This document shows positions 55,138 through 64,000 of a stretch of DNA of 64,000 bases, in pieces. The stretch is from Streptomyces sp. HUAS ZL42 (lineage in GTDB: Bacteria; Actinomycetota; Actinomycetes; Streptomycetales; Streptomycetaceae), in assembly GCF_040782645.1 (NCBI RefSeq), contig NZ_CP160403.1, positions 62,001 through 126,000 on the forward strand. Reading direction: 5' to 3'. The position numbers and the translations under genes were made by a program. Numbering within the stretch: the stretch's first letter is position 1; each line of letters opens with the position of its first letter. Under the pieces are notes generated by a model that was not told the DNA's origin, ran no database searches, and saw nothing but the letters and a program-made list of their open reading frames with translations.

Positions 55138-56382
55138 CTAAGGTCCAGGGATTCCGGCCTGGGTCGGCTGACCCTTCCGGGGGCTTCCTGCTTCATCGCG
55201 CTGTGCGGGCACGGGTGCCCGTCTTACCGGCGCTCCACAGGCGTTTAGCGTCTCCGCCCGTCCGGCGGCGACTTTTCGGCGTCCTTCGAAGAGGACGTTG
55301 CGGGCTGCGTTGTGGTCGCGGTCGTGCACGGTGCCGCATTCGCCGCACGTCCACTCGCGGACGTGCAGGGGCTTGGGGCCGTCCCGGAATCCGCAGGCCG
55401 AGCAGACCTGCGAGGACGGGAAAGCGCGGTCCGCCTTGGCGAAGGTGCGGCCGTGCTTTGCCGCCTTGTACTGCAGCATGCCGACGAACGCGGACCATCC
55501 CGCGTCGTGCACGGACTTGGCGAGCCGGGTACGGCCGAGGCCGGACACCGCGAGGTCCTCCACGTACACCGCTTGGTTGTCGCGAATGATCTGTGTGGAA
55601 GCCTTGTGGTGGAAGTCCCGGCGCCGGTCGGCCACCTTGGCGTGCTGGCGTGCGACCTTGATGCGGGCCTTGGCCCGGTTCTTCGATCCCTTGGCCTTGC
55701 GGGACAGCTCCCGCTGAAGGCGCTTGAGTTTCTTCTCCGCCCGGCGCAGGAAGCGCGGGCTGACGATCTTCCTGCCGTCGGAGAGGACGGCGAAGGCGGA
55801 CAGGCCGAGGTCGATACCCGCGCCGGTCTCCAGCTCGGGCAGGGTGTCCGGCTCGGTGTCCACGACGAAGCTGAGGAAGTACCGGCCGCAGCTGTCCTTG
55901 GTGATGGTCAGGGACGTGGGTGCGGCCGGAAGCCTGCGGGACCACGTGACCTTGAGGTCGCCGACCTTGGCCACGTACACCGTGCCGTCGCTCTGGAGGC
56001 AGAAGGCGTTGGTGTTGAGGCGGATCGACTGCCGGGTGTCCTTCTTCGACTTGTAGCGGGGAGGGCCGACCTTGCGGCCCTGCCGCTTGCCCGTGAGGCT
56101 GTCGAAGAAGTTTCTGTAGGCGGTGTCCAGGTCCCGCAGGGACTGTTGCAGGACGACCGCTGACACGTCGGCGAGCCAGGCGCGTTCCTCGGTGCGCTTG
56201 GCCTGGGTGATGCGAAGCCGGGACAGCTCGGCCGACGTCACGTACGGCAGCCCTGCAGCGTGTGCTTCTTTGCGGTCGCGCAGGCAGTCGTTCCACACCA
56301 CGCGGGCACAGCCGAACGCATGGGCCAGCGCGCGGCGCTGTGCGGCGTCCGGGTAGGCCCGGTAGTTGTAGCGGAGCTGCAC
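55138..56382 (-). CDS. tnpB: TnpB RNA-guided nuclease
   Basis: About 414 residues from GTG at 56382 (VQLRYNYRAYPDAAQRRAL). WED/REC-like N-terminal part, then a RuvC nuclease with all three acidic residues: GIDLGLSAFAVLSDG (Asp near 191), VYVEDLAVSGLGR (Glu near 273) and DRDHNAARNVLFEG (Asp near 355). A zinc ribbon lies between the last two (CSACGFRDG...CGECG). The full length and intact motifs imply an active enzyme. In this family the guide (omega) RNA is made from the 3' end of tnpB and the right end, here about 55121-55300. Confidence 0.93.
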   Translation of the reverse strand: MQLRYNYRAYPDAAQRRALAHAFGCARVVWNDCLRDRKEAHAAGLPYVTSAELSRLRITQAKRTEERAWLADVSAVVLQQSLRDLDTAYRNFFDSLTGKRQGRKVGPPRYKSKKDTRQSIRLNTNAFCLQSDGTVYVAKVGDLKVTWSRRLPAAPTSLTITKDSCGRYFLSFVVDTEPDTLPELETGAGIDLGLSAFAVLSDGRKIVSPRFLRRAEKKLKRLQRELSRKAKGSKNRAKARIKVARQHAKVADRRRDFHHKASTQIIRDNQAVYVEDLAVSGLGRTRLAKSVHDAGWSAFVGMLQYKAAKHGRTFAKADRAFPSSQVCSACGFRDGPKPLHVREWTCGECGTVHDRDHNAARNVLFEGRRKVAAGRAETLNACGAPVRRAPVPAQRDEAGSPRKGQPTQAGIPGP

Positions 56383-56409
56383 ACCCAAGATCCTACTACG
56401 ATTGGTCTC

Positions 56410-56826
56410 ATGGATGGGCAGGACGATTACAGGCGTGGAAGACATGTTGTTTCGGCGATGCATGTGCACTTGGTCTTCGTGACGAAGTACCGGCGCGGGG
56501 TGTTCAACGACGAGATGCTGACGCGCTGCGAAGAGATCATGCGCAAGGTCTGCGAGGACTTCGAAGCGGAGCTGAAGGAGTTCAACGGCGAACGCGATCA
56601 CGTCCACCTCCTGGTGCACTACCCGCCCAAGGTCGCCGTCTCCAAGCTGGTGGGCAGCCTCAAGGGTGTATCCGCCCGCCGGATACGGCAGGAGTTCACC
56701 GGCCGGATCAACCGTGCCATCATGCACGGGCACCTGTGGTCGCCCTCGTATTTCTCCGCATCGTGCGGCGGAGCACCCCTGGCGATCGTCCGCCAGTACA
56801 TCGAGCAGCAACAACGTCCGCTCTAA
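56410..56826 (+). CDS. tnpA: IS605-type Y1 transposase TnpA
   Basis: 138 residues from ATG at 56410 (MDGQDDYRRGRHVVSAMHVH). HUH motif HVHLLVHYPP, helix KLVGSLKGVSARRIRQEFTG and catalytic Tyr in IVRQYIEQQQ. Intact, so single-strand excision and insertion at TTAC should be possible. Stop is followed by the left-end hairpin at 56861-56880. Confidence 0.9.
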   Translation: MDGQDDYRRGRHVVSAMHVHLVFVTKYRRGVFNDEMLTRCEEIMRKVCEDFEAELKEFNGERDHVHLLVHYPPKVAVSKLVGSLKGVSARRIRQEFTGRINRAIMHGHLWSPSYFSASCGGAPLAIVRQYIEQQQRPL

Positions 56827-56867
56827 CGTGCACGTCAGAACAGCCTTGAGATGCATTCAGCCCCGGC

Positions 56868-57440
56868 GTGAACGCCGGGGCATTCTGCAAGAGTCCCGGT
56901 AAGCGGATACGTCTGCGCGGTATCGAGCCCGAGGACTGGACGGCGTTCATGGGCTTCGCCGCCGACGAAGAGCGGTGGGGAGATCCGCTGCATCCGCCTC
57001 GGTCTGCCGAGGGGTTCCGCGCCTGGACGCAGGAACAGGCCGTCGCGAAGTCCGATGGTGACTGCTTCACGTTGGCCATCGAAGCCGTGGACACGGGGCA
57101 GATCGTCGGGGCCGTCGGCTCGCACCACGCAGATCCGCATGCGGGACGGTTCGAGTACGGCATCACGATGGGTGCTGGGCACCGACGCCAGGGCTACGCG
57201 ACAGAAGCCGTGGTGGTGCTGCTGCGCTTCATGTTCGCCGAGCGGCGGTACCACAAGTGCGAAGCGCGGATCTTCGCGCACAACGAGGCATCGCTGGCAC
57301 TGCATCGTCGTCTCGGCTTCGCCGATGAGGGGCACCTGCGCGAACACGTGTTCTTTGCCGGCCGACACCATGATCTCGTCGTGATGGGCATACTCGCTGA
57401 CGAGTTCGCGCAGTTGCACTCGATGAGCGAACTTCAGTGA
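56868..57440 (+). CDS. GNAT family N-acetyltransferase, 5' end replaced by IS
   Basis: IRLRGIEPEDWTAFMGFAAD starts the fold; the acetyl-CoA motif is YGITMGAGHRRQGYATEAVV and motif B follows in KCEARIFAHNEASLALHRRL, GFADEGHLREHVFFAGRHHD. The native start is gone: the IS605-type end lies at 56898, and the open frame begins with GTG at 56868 inside the IS hairpin (VNAGAFCKSPGK). It may be expressed as a slightly altered protein. RimJ/RimL-like; substrate unknown. Confidence 0.75.
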   Translation: MNAGAFCKSPGKRIRLRGIEPEDWTAFMGFAADEERWGDPLHPPRSAEGFRAWTQEQAVAKSDGDCFTLAIEAVDTGQIVGAVGSHHADPHAGRFEYGITMGAGHRRQGYATEAVVVLLRFMFAERRYHKCEARIFAHNEASLALHRRLGFADEGHLREHVFFAGRHHDLVVMGILADEFAQLHSMSELQ

Positions 57441-57605
57441 GTGCTGAGCCTCCGGAAGAAAGTGGGCTGCGGCAACTCGCTGGCGACGTGCCCTCTTTGG
57501 AGTGAATGCACTGCTCCGTCCGCCCGACGACGGCAGGGTTTGTGCGCCGATCACGGTCATGTCGGAGGCCGTGTTGCTTGGTCACGGTCGTGTCGGGAGG
57601 CCGGG

Positions 57606-57960
57606 ATGGGTTTGTCGCGGACGGAGCTGTTCGCTGCGATCCGGAGGGACAAGCGTCTTGATCCGGAGCTATCGCAGTGGGCCCTTGCGGAGAAGTACGG
57701 GGTGCATCGCCGGACGGTGAGGCAGGCCCTTCCGTCTGCTGTTCCCCTCCACGGAACAAGCCGGCGCCGCGGGCCACGGTCCTGGACCCGGCCAAGCCGT
57801 GGATCGACGAGATGCTGCGGGAAGACGCGAGTGCTCCGCGCAAGCAGAAGCACACCACCCGCCGGATCCATCAGCGTCTCGCCCAGGAGTACGACTTCGA
57901 CCTGGTGTCCTACTCCACGGTCTGCGACTACGTGCTGGCCAGACGCGCGCAGATCGAGGC
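57606..57960 (+). pseudogene. IS21 IstA N-terminal fragment, frameshifted
   Basis: ATG at 57606 gives MGLSRTELFAAIRRDKRLDP, LSQWALAEKYGVHRRTVRQA (HTH), then after a frameshift near 57745 KPAPRATVLDPAKPWIDEML, REDASAPRKQKHTTRRIHQR, LAQEYDFDLVSYSTVCDYV. The DDE core is missing. Confidence 0.8.
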
Positions 57961-58009
57961 CGAGATGCTAAAGCTCACCGCCAAGCTACGGGCGGCCGGA
58001 CTCGGGGCT

Positions 58010-58281
58010 ATCGCCGACCTGGGATCGTCGGCCTCGACGACGGCGGCCCCGACGCCGACCCGGCGGTGATCACCGGCTACAAGGCCGCCCGGAACCGGCC
58101 CCTGACGCGAGGCCAGGAGCTGTCCGACACGGCACTGGCGGCCGTCCGGGCACCCGTCGAGCACGGCTTTGCCCACCTCAAGAACTGGCACGTCCTCGGC
58201 AAGGTGCGCACCGACCCCGCCTGGGCGACCGCCCTGGTCAGGGCCTTGCTGGTCCTCACGAACCGCGAAGTCGCCCGATGA
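58010..58281 (+). pseudogene. IS5 family transposase C-terminal fragment
   Basis: IVGLDDGGPDADPAVITGYK, AARNRPLTRGQELSDTALAA and VRAPVEHGFAHLKNWHVLGK, TALVRALLVLTNREVAR-stop: the end of an IS5-type transposase including the catalytic Glu in PVEHGF. No N-terminal part. The junction with the IS21 fragment is direct. Confidence 0.8.
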
Positions 58282-58537
58282 CCCACGATCTTCACCAAGG
58301 TCACCTGCCGGCGACCAGCACCAGAATCTCGATGCCCACGCACACCAGCCCTGTGACCAGCAACTTCAGCCTGCACACCTCGCATCGCGCGCCAACTCCG
58401 CGCGGAGATCTTGCGGGTGAGGAGTCGTCAGGAAATCGACTGCACAACGATTGACCCTCGTCTCACGCGGCCTTACGTTACCCACGCCTCTCCGTGTTGA
58501 ATCGATTCATCCATTTCCCCGTGAGCGAGGAGTCGTA

Positions 58538-61500
58538 GTGATCAGCAGGAGGAACATTCTCGCGGGCGCGGCCGCCACCGTTGCGGCAGCGACTTTGGAC
58601 GCCGTACCGGCGACGGCCGCGCCGGCATCCGGACCGGCCCAGGCGCAGACGCGGGGCACCGGCCTGCGCGTCACGGCACCGACCGTGGAATACGTCCCGC
58701 ACCCCCTGGGCCTCGACGCGCAACGCCCCCGGCTGAGCTGGCCGTTGGCCTCCGACAAGCCGGGCATGCGGCAGAGCGCCTATCAGGTGCGCGTTGCCAC
58801 CACCGCCTCGGGCCTGTCCCGCCCGGACGTCTGGGACAGCGGGAAGGTGGCGTCCGGCGAGTCCGTCCTCGTGCCGTACAAAGGTCCGCAACTTAAGCCC
58901 CGGACCCGCTACTTCTGGTCCGTACGGGTGTGGGACGCCGACGGCCGGGTCTCCGGCTGGAGCGAACCCTCGTGGTGGGAGACCGGCCTCATGGCTGCCG
59001 GGCAGTGGATGGCCGACTGGATCTCGGCTCCGGCGAGCCTCACGGACGCGCCGTCCTTGGAGGGCAGTTCCTGGATCTGGTTCCCCGAGGGCGATCCGGC
59101 CAACAGCGTTCCGGCAGAGACCCGCTGGTTCCGCCGCACCGCGGACTTGCCCAACGGGATCACGGCGGCGACGCTCGCCATCACCGTGGACAACGTGTAT
59201 GCCGTCTCCGTGAACGGAGTCGAGGTGGCCCGCACCGACCTCGACGCGGACAACGAGAACTGGCGTCGCCCGGCGGTGATCGACGTACTGAACTGGATAC
59301 GCGCCGGGGAAAACGTTGTCGCCGTCTCCGCCACCAACGCGACCCAAGGCCCGGCGGGCGTCATCGCCGTCCTCACGGTCCGTACCGCCTCCGGTGAGCA
59401 GAAGATCGTCACCGACGCCTCCTGGAAGGCGACGGACAAGGAGCCTCCCGCCGACTGGCGCGGCCTTGGCTTCGACGACGGGGGCTGGCCGGCGGCGAAG
59501 GTGGCGGCCGCGTGGGGCGGCGGGCCGTGGGGAAGGGTCGTCCCGGTGTCGTACGCCGTCACCCAGCTGCGGCACGAATTCCGGCTCCCGCGCCGGAAGG
59601 TGTCACGCGCGCGCCTGTACGCCACGGCGCTCGGCCTGTACGAGGCCCACCTCAACGGCAGTCGCGTGGGCCGCGACCAGCTCGCTCCCGGCTGGACCGA
59701 CTACCGCACCCGCGTCCAGTACCAGACGTACGACGTCACCGCGCTCCTGCGGCCCGGCGCCAACGCCATCGGGGCATACCTGGCACCCGGCTGGTACGCG
59801 GGCAACGTCGGCATGTTCGGGCCCGGTCAGTACGGCAAAGACCCGGCGCTGCTGGCGCAGTTGGAGGTGGAGTACGCGGACGGGACGAGCGAGCGCATCA
59901 CGTCGGGCACCGACTGGCGGGCCGCCGCCGGGCCGATCGTCGCCGCCGATCTCCTGAGCGGTGAGACGTACGACGCGCGCAAGGAGCACCCCGGCTGGAC
60001 CTCGCCCGGCTTCGACGACGGGAGCTGGCTCGGCGTACGCGTCGCCGGCGGCGCCGGCGACGCCGGGCCCGGTCTGATCGTCGCGCAGGTGGACGGGCCG
60101 GTGCGCGTGGAGCGGGAGCTGAAGCCGAAGAAGGTGACCCAACCCAAGCCCGGTGTCTTTGTGTTCGACCTGGGCCAGAACATGGTCGGCTCGGTACGTC
60201 TGCGGGTGTCGGGCGACGCGGGAACGACCGTCCGGCTCAGACACGCCGAGGTACTCAACCCCGACGGCACCGTCTACACAGCGAACCTGCGAGGCGCGGC
60301 GGCGACCGACACGTACACCCTCAAGGGCGGCGGAGAGGAGACGTACGAGCCCCGCTTCACCTTCCACGGCTTCCGCTATGTCGAGGTCACCGGATTCCCC
60401 GGCACGCCCTCGACGAAGGCCGTCACCGGCCGGGTCATGCACACGTCTGCGCCCTTCACGCTCGACTTCGAGACCGATGTGCCGATGCTCAACCAGCTGC
60501 ACAGCAACATCACCTGGGGGCAGCGCGGCAACTTCCTCTCCGTGCCGACCGACACGCCCGCGCGCGACGAGCGGCTGGGCTGGACGGGAGACATCAACGT
60601 CTTCGCGCCCACGGCCACCTACACCATGGAGTCCGCCCGTTTCCTTTCCAAGTGGCTCGTCGACCTGCGGGACTCGCGGACCGCGGAGGGCGCGTTCACG
60701 GACGTGGCACCGGTGGTCGGCACGCTCGGCAACGGCACCGCCGGGTGGGGGGACGCGGGCGTCACGGTGCCCTGGGCGCTCTACCGGGCCTACGGCGACC
60801 GGCAGGTCCTGGCGGACGCCTGGCCGTCCGTGCGGGAGTGGCTGACGTACCTGGAGAAGAACAGCGACCGTCTGCTGCGCCCGGCTCAGGGGTACGGCGA
60901 CTGGCTCAACGTCGACGACGAGACGCCCAAGGACGTCGTCGCCACCGCGTACTTCGCGCACAGCGCCGACCTCGCGGCCCGGATGGCCGAGGTCCTGGGC
61001 GAGAACCCCGCCCCCTACCGGGATCTCTTCGGACGGATACGGGACGCCTTCCGCGCCGCGTACGTCGGCTCCGACGGCAGGGTCAAGGGCGACACACAGA
61101 CGGCGTACGTCCTCGCGCTGTCGATGAACCTGCTGCCGGACTCCCTGCGCAAGGCAGCGGCCGACCGGCTCGTCGCCCTGATCGAGGCGAGGGACTGGCA
61201 CCTGTCGACGGGCTTCCTCGGCACGCCCCGCCTGCTGCCCCTCCTGACCGACACCGGCCACACCGACGTCGCCTACCGCCTGCTTCAGCAGCGCTCCTAC
61301 CCCAGCTGGGGTTATCCGATCGACCGTGGCTCCACCACCATGTGGGAGCGCTGGGACTCCATCCGGCCCGACGGCAGTTTCCAGGACACGGCCATGAACT
61401 CCTTCAACCACTACGCCTACGGCTCGGTGGGGGAATGGATGTACACGAACATCGCCGGCATCTCGGCGGGCGGGGCCGGCTTCCGTGAGATCGTCATCCG

Positions 61501-61756
61501 CCCCCGCCCGGGCGGAACCGTCAACTCCGCCCGCGCCACCTTCAGCTCGGTCTACGGCCCCGTCTCCGTCCGATGGCGGCAGAAGTCCGGCCGCTTCACC
61601 CTGACCTGCACGGTGCCGCCCAACACGACGGCCGAGGTGTGGATCCCCGCGTCCACCCCTCGCGCGGTCACCCACACGCATGGGACGTTCCTGCGCCGGC
61701 AGGACGGCTGCGCGGTCTACCGGGTCGGTTCCGGCACACACGATTTCACCGCCTGA
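58538..61756 (+). CDS. secreted GH78 alpha-L-rhamnosidase
   Basis: 1072 residues from GTG at 58538, which has GAGGAG upstream. The N terminus VISRRNILAGAAATVAAATL is a twin-arginine signal, cleaved near VPATAAPA. Domains in order: Ig-like domain (about 45-150), beta sandwich with W-VNG-E (about 170-330), Bac_rhamnosid_N (about 335-520; GLYEAHLNGSRVGRDQLAPG), concanavalin-like domain (about 520-640), and the (alpha/alpha)6 catalytic domain with PARDERLGWTGDINVF (about 676) and the general base Glu in TTMWERWDS (about 936). It ends with a C-terminal beta sheet (IVIRPRPGG). It removes terminal alpha-L-rhamnose from glycosides outside the cell. Complete. Confidence 0.95.
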   Translation: MISRRNILAGAAATVAAATLDAVPATAAPASGPAQAQTRGTGLRVTAPTVEYVPHPLGLDAQRPRLSWPLASDKPGMRQSAYQVRVATTASGLSRPDVWDSGKVASGESVLVPYKGPQLKPRTRYFWSVRVWDADGRVSGWSEPSWWETGLMAAGQWMADWISAPASLTDAPSLEGSSWIWFPEGDPANSVPAETRWFRRTADLPNGITAATLAITVDNVYAVSVNGVEVARTDLDADNENWRRPAVIDVLNWIRAGENVVAVSATNATQGPAGVIAVLTVRTASGEQKIVTDASWKATDKEPPADWRGLGFDDGGWPAAKVAAAWGGGPWGRVVPVSYAVTQLRHEFRLPRRKVSRARLYATALGLYEAHLNGSRVGRDQLAPGWTDYRTRVQYQTYDVTALLRPGANAIGAYLAPGWYAGNVGMFGPGQYGKDPALLAQLEVEYADGTSERITSGTDWRAAAGPIVAADLLSGETYDARKEHPGWTSPGFDDGSWLGVRVAGGAGDAGPGLIVAQVDGPVRVERELKPKKVTQPKPGVFVFDLGQNMVGSVRLRVSGDAGTTVRLRHAEVLNPDGTVYTANLRGAAATDTYTLKGGGEETYEPRFTFHGFRYVEVTGFPGTPSTKAVTGRVMHTSAPFTLDFETDVPMLNQLHSNITWGQRGNFLSVPTDTPARDERLGWTGDINVFAPTATYTMESARFLSKWLVDLRDSRTAEGAFTDVAPVVGTLGNGTAGWGDAGVTVPWALYRAYGDRQVLADAWPSVREWLTYLEKNSDRLLRPAQGYGDWLNVDDETPKDVVATAYFAHSADLAARMAEVLGENPAPYRDLFGRIRDAFRAAYVGSDGRVKGDTQTAYVLALSMNLLPDSLRKAAADRLVALIEARDWHLSTGFLGTPRLLPLLTDTGHTDVAYRLLQQRSYPSWGYPIDRGSTTMWERWDSIRPDGSFQDTAMNSFNHYAYGSVGEWMYTNIAGISAGGAGFREIVIRPRPGGTVNSARATFSSVYGPVSVRWRQKSGRFTLTCTVPPNTTAEVWIPASTPRAVTHTHGTFLRRQDGCAVYRVGSGTHDFTA

Positions 61757-61770
61757 CGATCCTGCGGATC

Positions 61771-61805
61771 CACGGGCGGACACAGCACATGTGTGTCCGC
61801 CCGTG
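61771..61805. terminator. rhamnosidase terminator
   Basis: CACGGGCGGACACA at 61771-61784 pairs with 61792-61805 (14 bases, perfect) around a 7-base loop, 15 bases after the stop. Confidence 0.85.
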
Positions 61806-61839
61806 CTGCGGACCTCACGGCCGACACTGAGCTGTTGAC

Positions 61840-62405
61840 AGCAACAGTTCGTCGTTGTCGTACTCGCCGACCAGTTCCTTGTTCTTCGTATCCACGCTGA
61901 TCACCGGGTCTCCGGCGTCCCGGTGATCCCGTGCCTGCTCGTTGAGGTAGCGGGACTGAGCATCCCGGTCCGGGTGCTGCCTGCCCTCGAGGGTCTTGGT
62001 GTTGGCCTGCAGGCTGAAGCCCTCCTGGCGCAGCAGATCCCCGACCGAGTCCGCGCTGACCTTGCGCCCGGACCGGGTCAACTGGGCGGCGAGGGTGCGG
62101 GTCGACTTCGCCGTCCAGCGCAGCGGCGACATCGGATCACCCCGCTCGTCCGCTCGACCAGCGCCAGCAGCGCGGGCCGCAGCCCCGCATCGAGATCCGC
62201 GGCCCGCTTGCGGCCGCGCCCGGCCGCCGCACCCGCCCCAACGGCTCCGCATCGGCCTCCAGCTCGAACACACCCTTGCGGAGCGTTGTCTCACTGACGT
62301 CGGCCGCCCGGGCCACGGCCCGGATCCCACCGTGGCCCAGTAGTCGGGCCTCGGCCCCCATCAGCAGCCTCCGCTGCCGCTCGTCCGGGAAGCAACACGT
62401 TGATT
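61840..62405 (-). pseudogene. ISAzo13 family transposase N-terminal part, frameshifted
   Basis: RQRRLLMGAEARLLGHGGIR, AVARAADVSETTLRKGVFEL (HTH) and VRRPG begin the protein; after frame changes near 62140-62210 it reads MSPLRWTAKSTRTLAAQLTR, VSADSVGDLLRQEGFSLQAN and KTLEGRQHPDRDAQSRYLNE, ISVDTKNKELVGEY with the first catalytic Asp. Coding stops at about 61830; the later DDE residues are missing. Confidence 0.8.
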
Positions 62406-62571
62406 CTCTGCAAGCCCTTACGTCAGTGGCATGGCGTTGTAACAGTCCTGACGGAGGCTCATGGCGACTTACCTCCGGTCTCCTCAGTAACTCGCCCCCC
62501 ACGTGACCGGGTTGACCGAACGACCGCTCCCCGGACGGCGCGCGCCCCGGGGTTCGGATGAGGAGGAATTG

Positions 62572-64000
62572 ATGGCTGCTGAGCAATCCCCCGCGTCCCG
62601 CCGTAACTTCCTGAGATCCGTTGGCGTCGCGGGTGGCGCCGGAGTGCTGTACTCGGCGATGGGCGCACTCGGGATCGCCCCGGTGCCGGACGTACGGGCG
62701 GACGAGTATCGGGCGCCCCAGCAGAGCGACTTCGCGCTCACCGGGCGCGGCGGCAAGAAGGTGCTCGTACTCGGCGGCGGCATAGCCGGCCTGGCGACGG
62801 CCTACGAGCTGGGCAAGGCCGGTTACGACTGCCGGATCCTGGAGGCGAAGGACCGCCCCGGGGGCCGCAACTGGACGGTCCGCGGCGGCACGAAGCTGAC
62901 CGACCTCGACGGGCGTACGCAGACGGCATCGTTCACCGAGGGCCAGTACATGAACGCGGGCCCGGCCCGGCTGCCGCAGTCCCACGTCACTCTCGAGTAC
63001 TGCCGTGAACTCGGCGTCGAACTCCAGGTGTTCACCAACCAGAACGCCAACGCGTACATCTATCACGAGAGCAGTGCCGCCCTGGCGGGCAAGCCCATGC
63101 GCTGGCGCACGGCAAAGGCAGACGTCTACGGCTACGTCTCCGAACTGCTCGCCAAGGCCACCGACCAGGGCGCCCTTGACGCACGGCTCACCGCGCAGGA
63201 CAAGGAGCGACTGATCGCGTTCCTGCAGAGCTTCGGCGCCATCAAGGGCAAGGCCGACGGCTACGCCTACACCGGCACCGACCGGCGAGGCTACTCCGTC
63301 GAGCCGGGCGCGGCCTTCGAGGACGGCACGGTCCTCGGCCCGGTGCCATCGTTGTCGGACGTCGTCGCCAGCGGCGTGGGGCAGCGCTTCGCCTTCGAAC
63401 TCGGCTACGACCAGGCCATGCTGATGTTCCAGCCGGTGGGCGGCATGGACGCGATCCCGTACGCCCTGGCCAAGGCGATCGGCCAGAACCGCATCACCTA
63501 CGGCGCCGAGGCGCTGGAGGTCAAGGACCTGCCGGACGGTGCCGAGGTCACATACAAGGACGTCGGCGGCCGCACCCGGACCCAGCGCGCCGACTTCGTT
63601 GTCGCGGCCATGCCGCCGATGGTCATGGCCCGCCTCAAGCACAATCTGGGGACCGACATCACCGCGGCACTGAAGTACGCCGTCCCGACCCCCGTCGGCA
63701 AGGTCGGGCTCGAGTACCGCAGCCGCTGGTGGGAGACGGACGAGCACATCTACGGTGGCATCACGCCGACCGACACGGACCTGGCCACCATCTGGTACCC
63801 CTCGTACGGCTACCAGGGCCGCCGCGGCACACTCATCGGCTACTACAACTTCGGTGCCAACGCCGTCGCGTACAGCGATCTGCCGCACGCCCAGCGCGTG
63901 GCGCGGGCGGTGAGCCGGGGCGTGAAGATCCACGGCGACAAGTACCGCACCGAACTGGATCACTCCTTCAGCGTGGCCTGGCACCGCACGCCCCACATCG
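62572..64000 (+). CDS. flavin amine oxidase, Tat-exported (3' end outside window)
   Basis: ATG at 62572 with AGGAGG 5 bases upstream; 476 codons are open to the edge. The N terminus ASRRNFLRSVGVAGGAGVLY is a Tat signal. The FAD-binding motif KKVLVLGGGIAGLATAYELG is near residue 65, with ILEAKDRPGGRNWTVRGG next, the monoamine/L-amino-acid oxidase signature. GQYMNAGPARLPQSH and FQPVGGMDAIPYALAKAIGQ belong to the substrate domain. The C-terminal FAD block is outside. The substrate may be an L-amino acid or a polyamine. Confidence 0.92.
   Translation, partial: MAAEQSPASRRNFLRSVGVAGGAGVLYSAMGALGIAPVPDVRADEYRAPQQSDFALTGRGGKKVLVLGGGIAGLATAYELGKAGYDCRILEAKDRPGGRNWTVRGGTKLTDLDGRTQTASFTEGQYMNAGPARLPQSHVTLEYCRELGVELQVFTNQNANAYIYHESSAALAGKPMRWRTAKADVYGYVSELLAKATDQGALDARLTAQDKERLIAFLQSFGAIKGKADGYAYTGTDRRGYSVEPGAAFEDGTVLGPVPSLSDVVASGVGQRFAFELGYDQAMLMFQPVGGMDAIPYALAKAIGQNRITYGAEALEVKDLPDGAEVTYKDVGGRTRTQRADFVVAAMPPMVMARLKHNLGTDITAALKYAVPTPVGKVGLEYRSRWWETDEHIYGGITPTDTDLATIWYPSYGYQGRRGTLIGYYNFGANAVAYSDLPHAQRVARAVSRGVKIHGDKYRTELDHSFSVAWHRTPHI

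Larger units (their letters stand above)
55121..56898. mobile_element. complete IS605-type element (tnpA + tnpB)
   Basis: 1778 bases. On the minus strand it reads TTAC|CGGGACTC... at the left end (TTAC at 56899-56902, outside) and ...GAGCACGTCAA|CGCTCC at the right end (TCAA at 55121-55124, inside), the same cleavage tetranucleotides as IS608. Subterminal hairpins: CCCCGGCGTGAACGCCGGGG near the left end (56861-56880) and CCCTGG/CCAGGG at 55131-55150 near the right end. tnpA and tnpB are divergent, 27 bases apart. Confidence 0.88.

Noticed and set aside
59603..61783. 726-codon minus-strand frame inside the rhamnosidase gene
   Set aside because: Antisense shadow of a complete GH78 gene with conserved domains; no ribosome site or family.
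62137..63996. 619-codon minus-strand frame at the right edge
   Set aside because: Shadow of the amine oxidase gene; only its last 75 residues correspond to real (ISAzo13) sequence.
1..64000. CRISPR array
   Set aside because: I saw no run of regularly spaced direct repeats; the only RNA-guided system visible is TnpB.

Overview
The window is high-GC actinobacterial DNA, almost certainly Streptomyces: third-position GC bias, GTG and TTG starts with GGAGG-type ribosome sites, Tat and Sec secreted polysaccharide hydrolases, XRE/DUF5753-type regulators, DUF6207, and a CsnR-type chitosanase operator. Transposase relics, frameshifted genes and truncated genes are very dense, which fits a chromosome arm or a large linear plasmid. 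Most open frames antisense to the genes below are shadows.

Layout. 1-5260: an acyl-catabolism cluster (two paralogous alpha/beta hydrolases, an SDR, a broken TetR gene and an acyl-CoA ligase cut off by an IS1380-type element) with four copies of one candidate operator. 5270-6410: a transposase graveyard. 6540-11160: a secreted polysaccharide-degradation block on the minus strand (a lyase-like protein, an RlpA/expansin-like protein, a GH46 chitosanase) with a chitosanase operator. 11160-14770: relics (IS630, flavoprotein, XRE, ECF sigma) and a secreted beta-rich protein. 15093-17171: htpG with its terminator and a perfect parS site. 17189-20510: a DUF4097-like protein and a secreted subtilase. 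20850-24510: eroded polymorphic-toxin-like gene, eroded cytosine methyltransferase, transposase relics. 24576-29481: a DMT-type transporter, a tRNA-Trp, an IS200-type tnpA copy that interrupts a secreted-protein gene, and an HTH protein. 29745-31124: IS1182-type transposase. 31439-34820: an RHH-PIN toxin-antitoxin pair, a MerR gene fused by frameshift to a small membrane protein, a YnfA-like protein and a HEPN protein. 35428-41429: an IS256 relic, hypothetical genes, a GGDEF-EAL protein cut by an integrase fragment, and an HtrA-like protein that has lost its catalytic His and Ser. 41661-45046: an IS with 37-bp perfect ends interrupted by an IS4-type element with a 10-bp target duplication. 46583-52606: PucR regulator divergent from a symporter, class II aldolase, agmatinase-type ureohydrolase and hydroxyacid dehydrogenase. 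52688-58281: Tn3, SRAP, LexA, integrase, IS21 and IS5 relics plus an ASCH gene and a complete IS605-type element with tnpA and tnpB. 58538-64000: a Tat-secreted GH78 rhamnosidase and a Tat-type FAD amine oxidase that runs off the end.

Functional threads. The intact metabolism is extracellular (chitosan or related glycans, rhamnosides, protein) plus one coherent uptake and breakdown operon, probably for a guanidino compound. The rest records repeated insertion, deletion and decay. The most notable sites are the outlying parS, the TnpB element whose cleavage tetranucleotides can be read at both ends, the catalytically dead HtrA homologue, the MerR fusion, the shared TTAYGRYCGTAA operators beside a dead TetR gene, and the nested insertion sequences.
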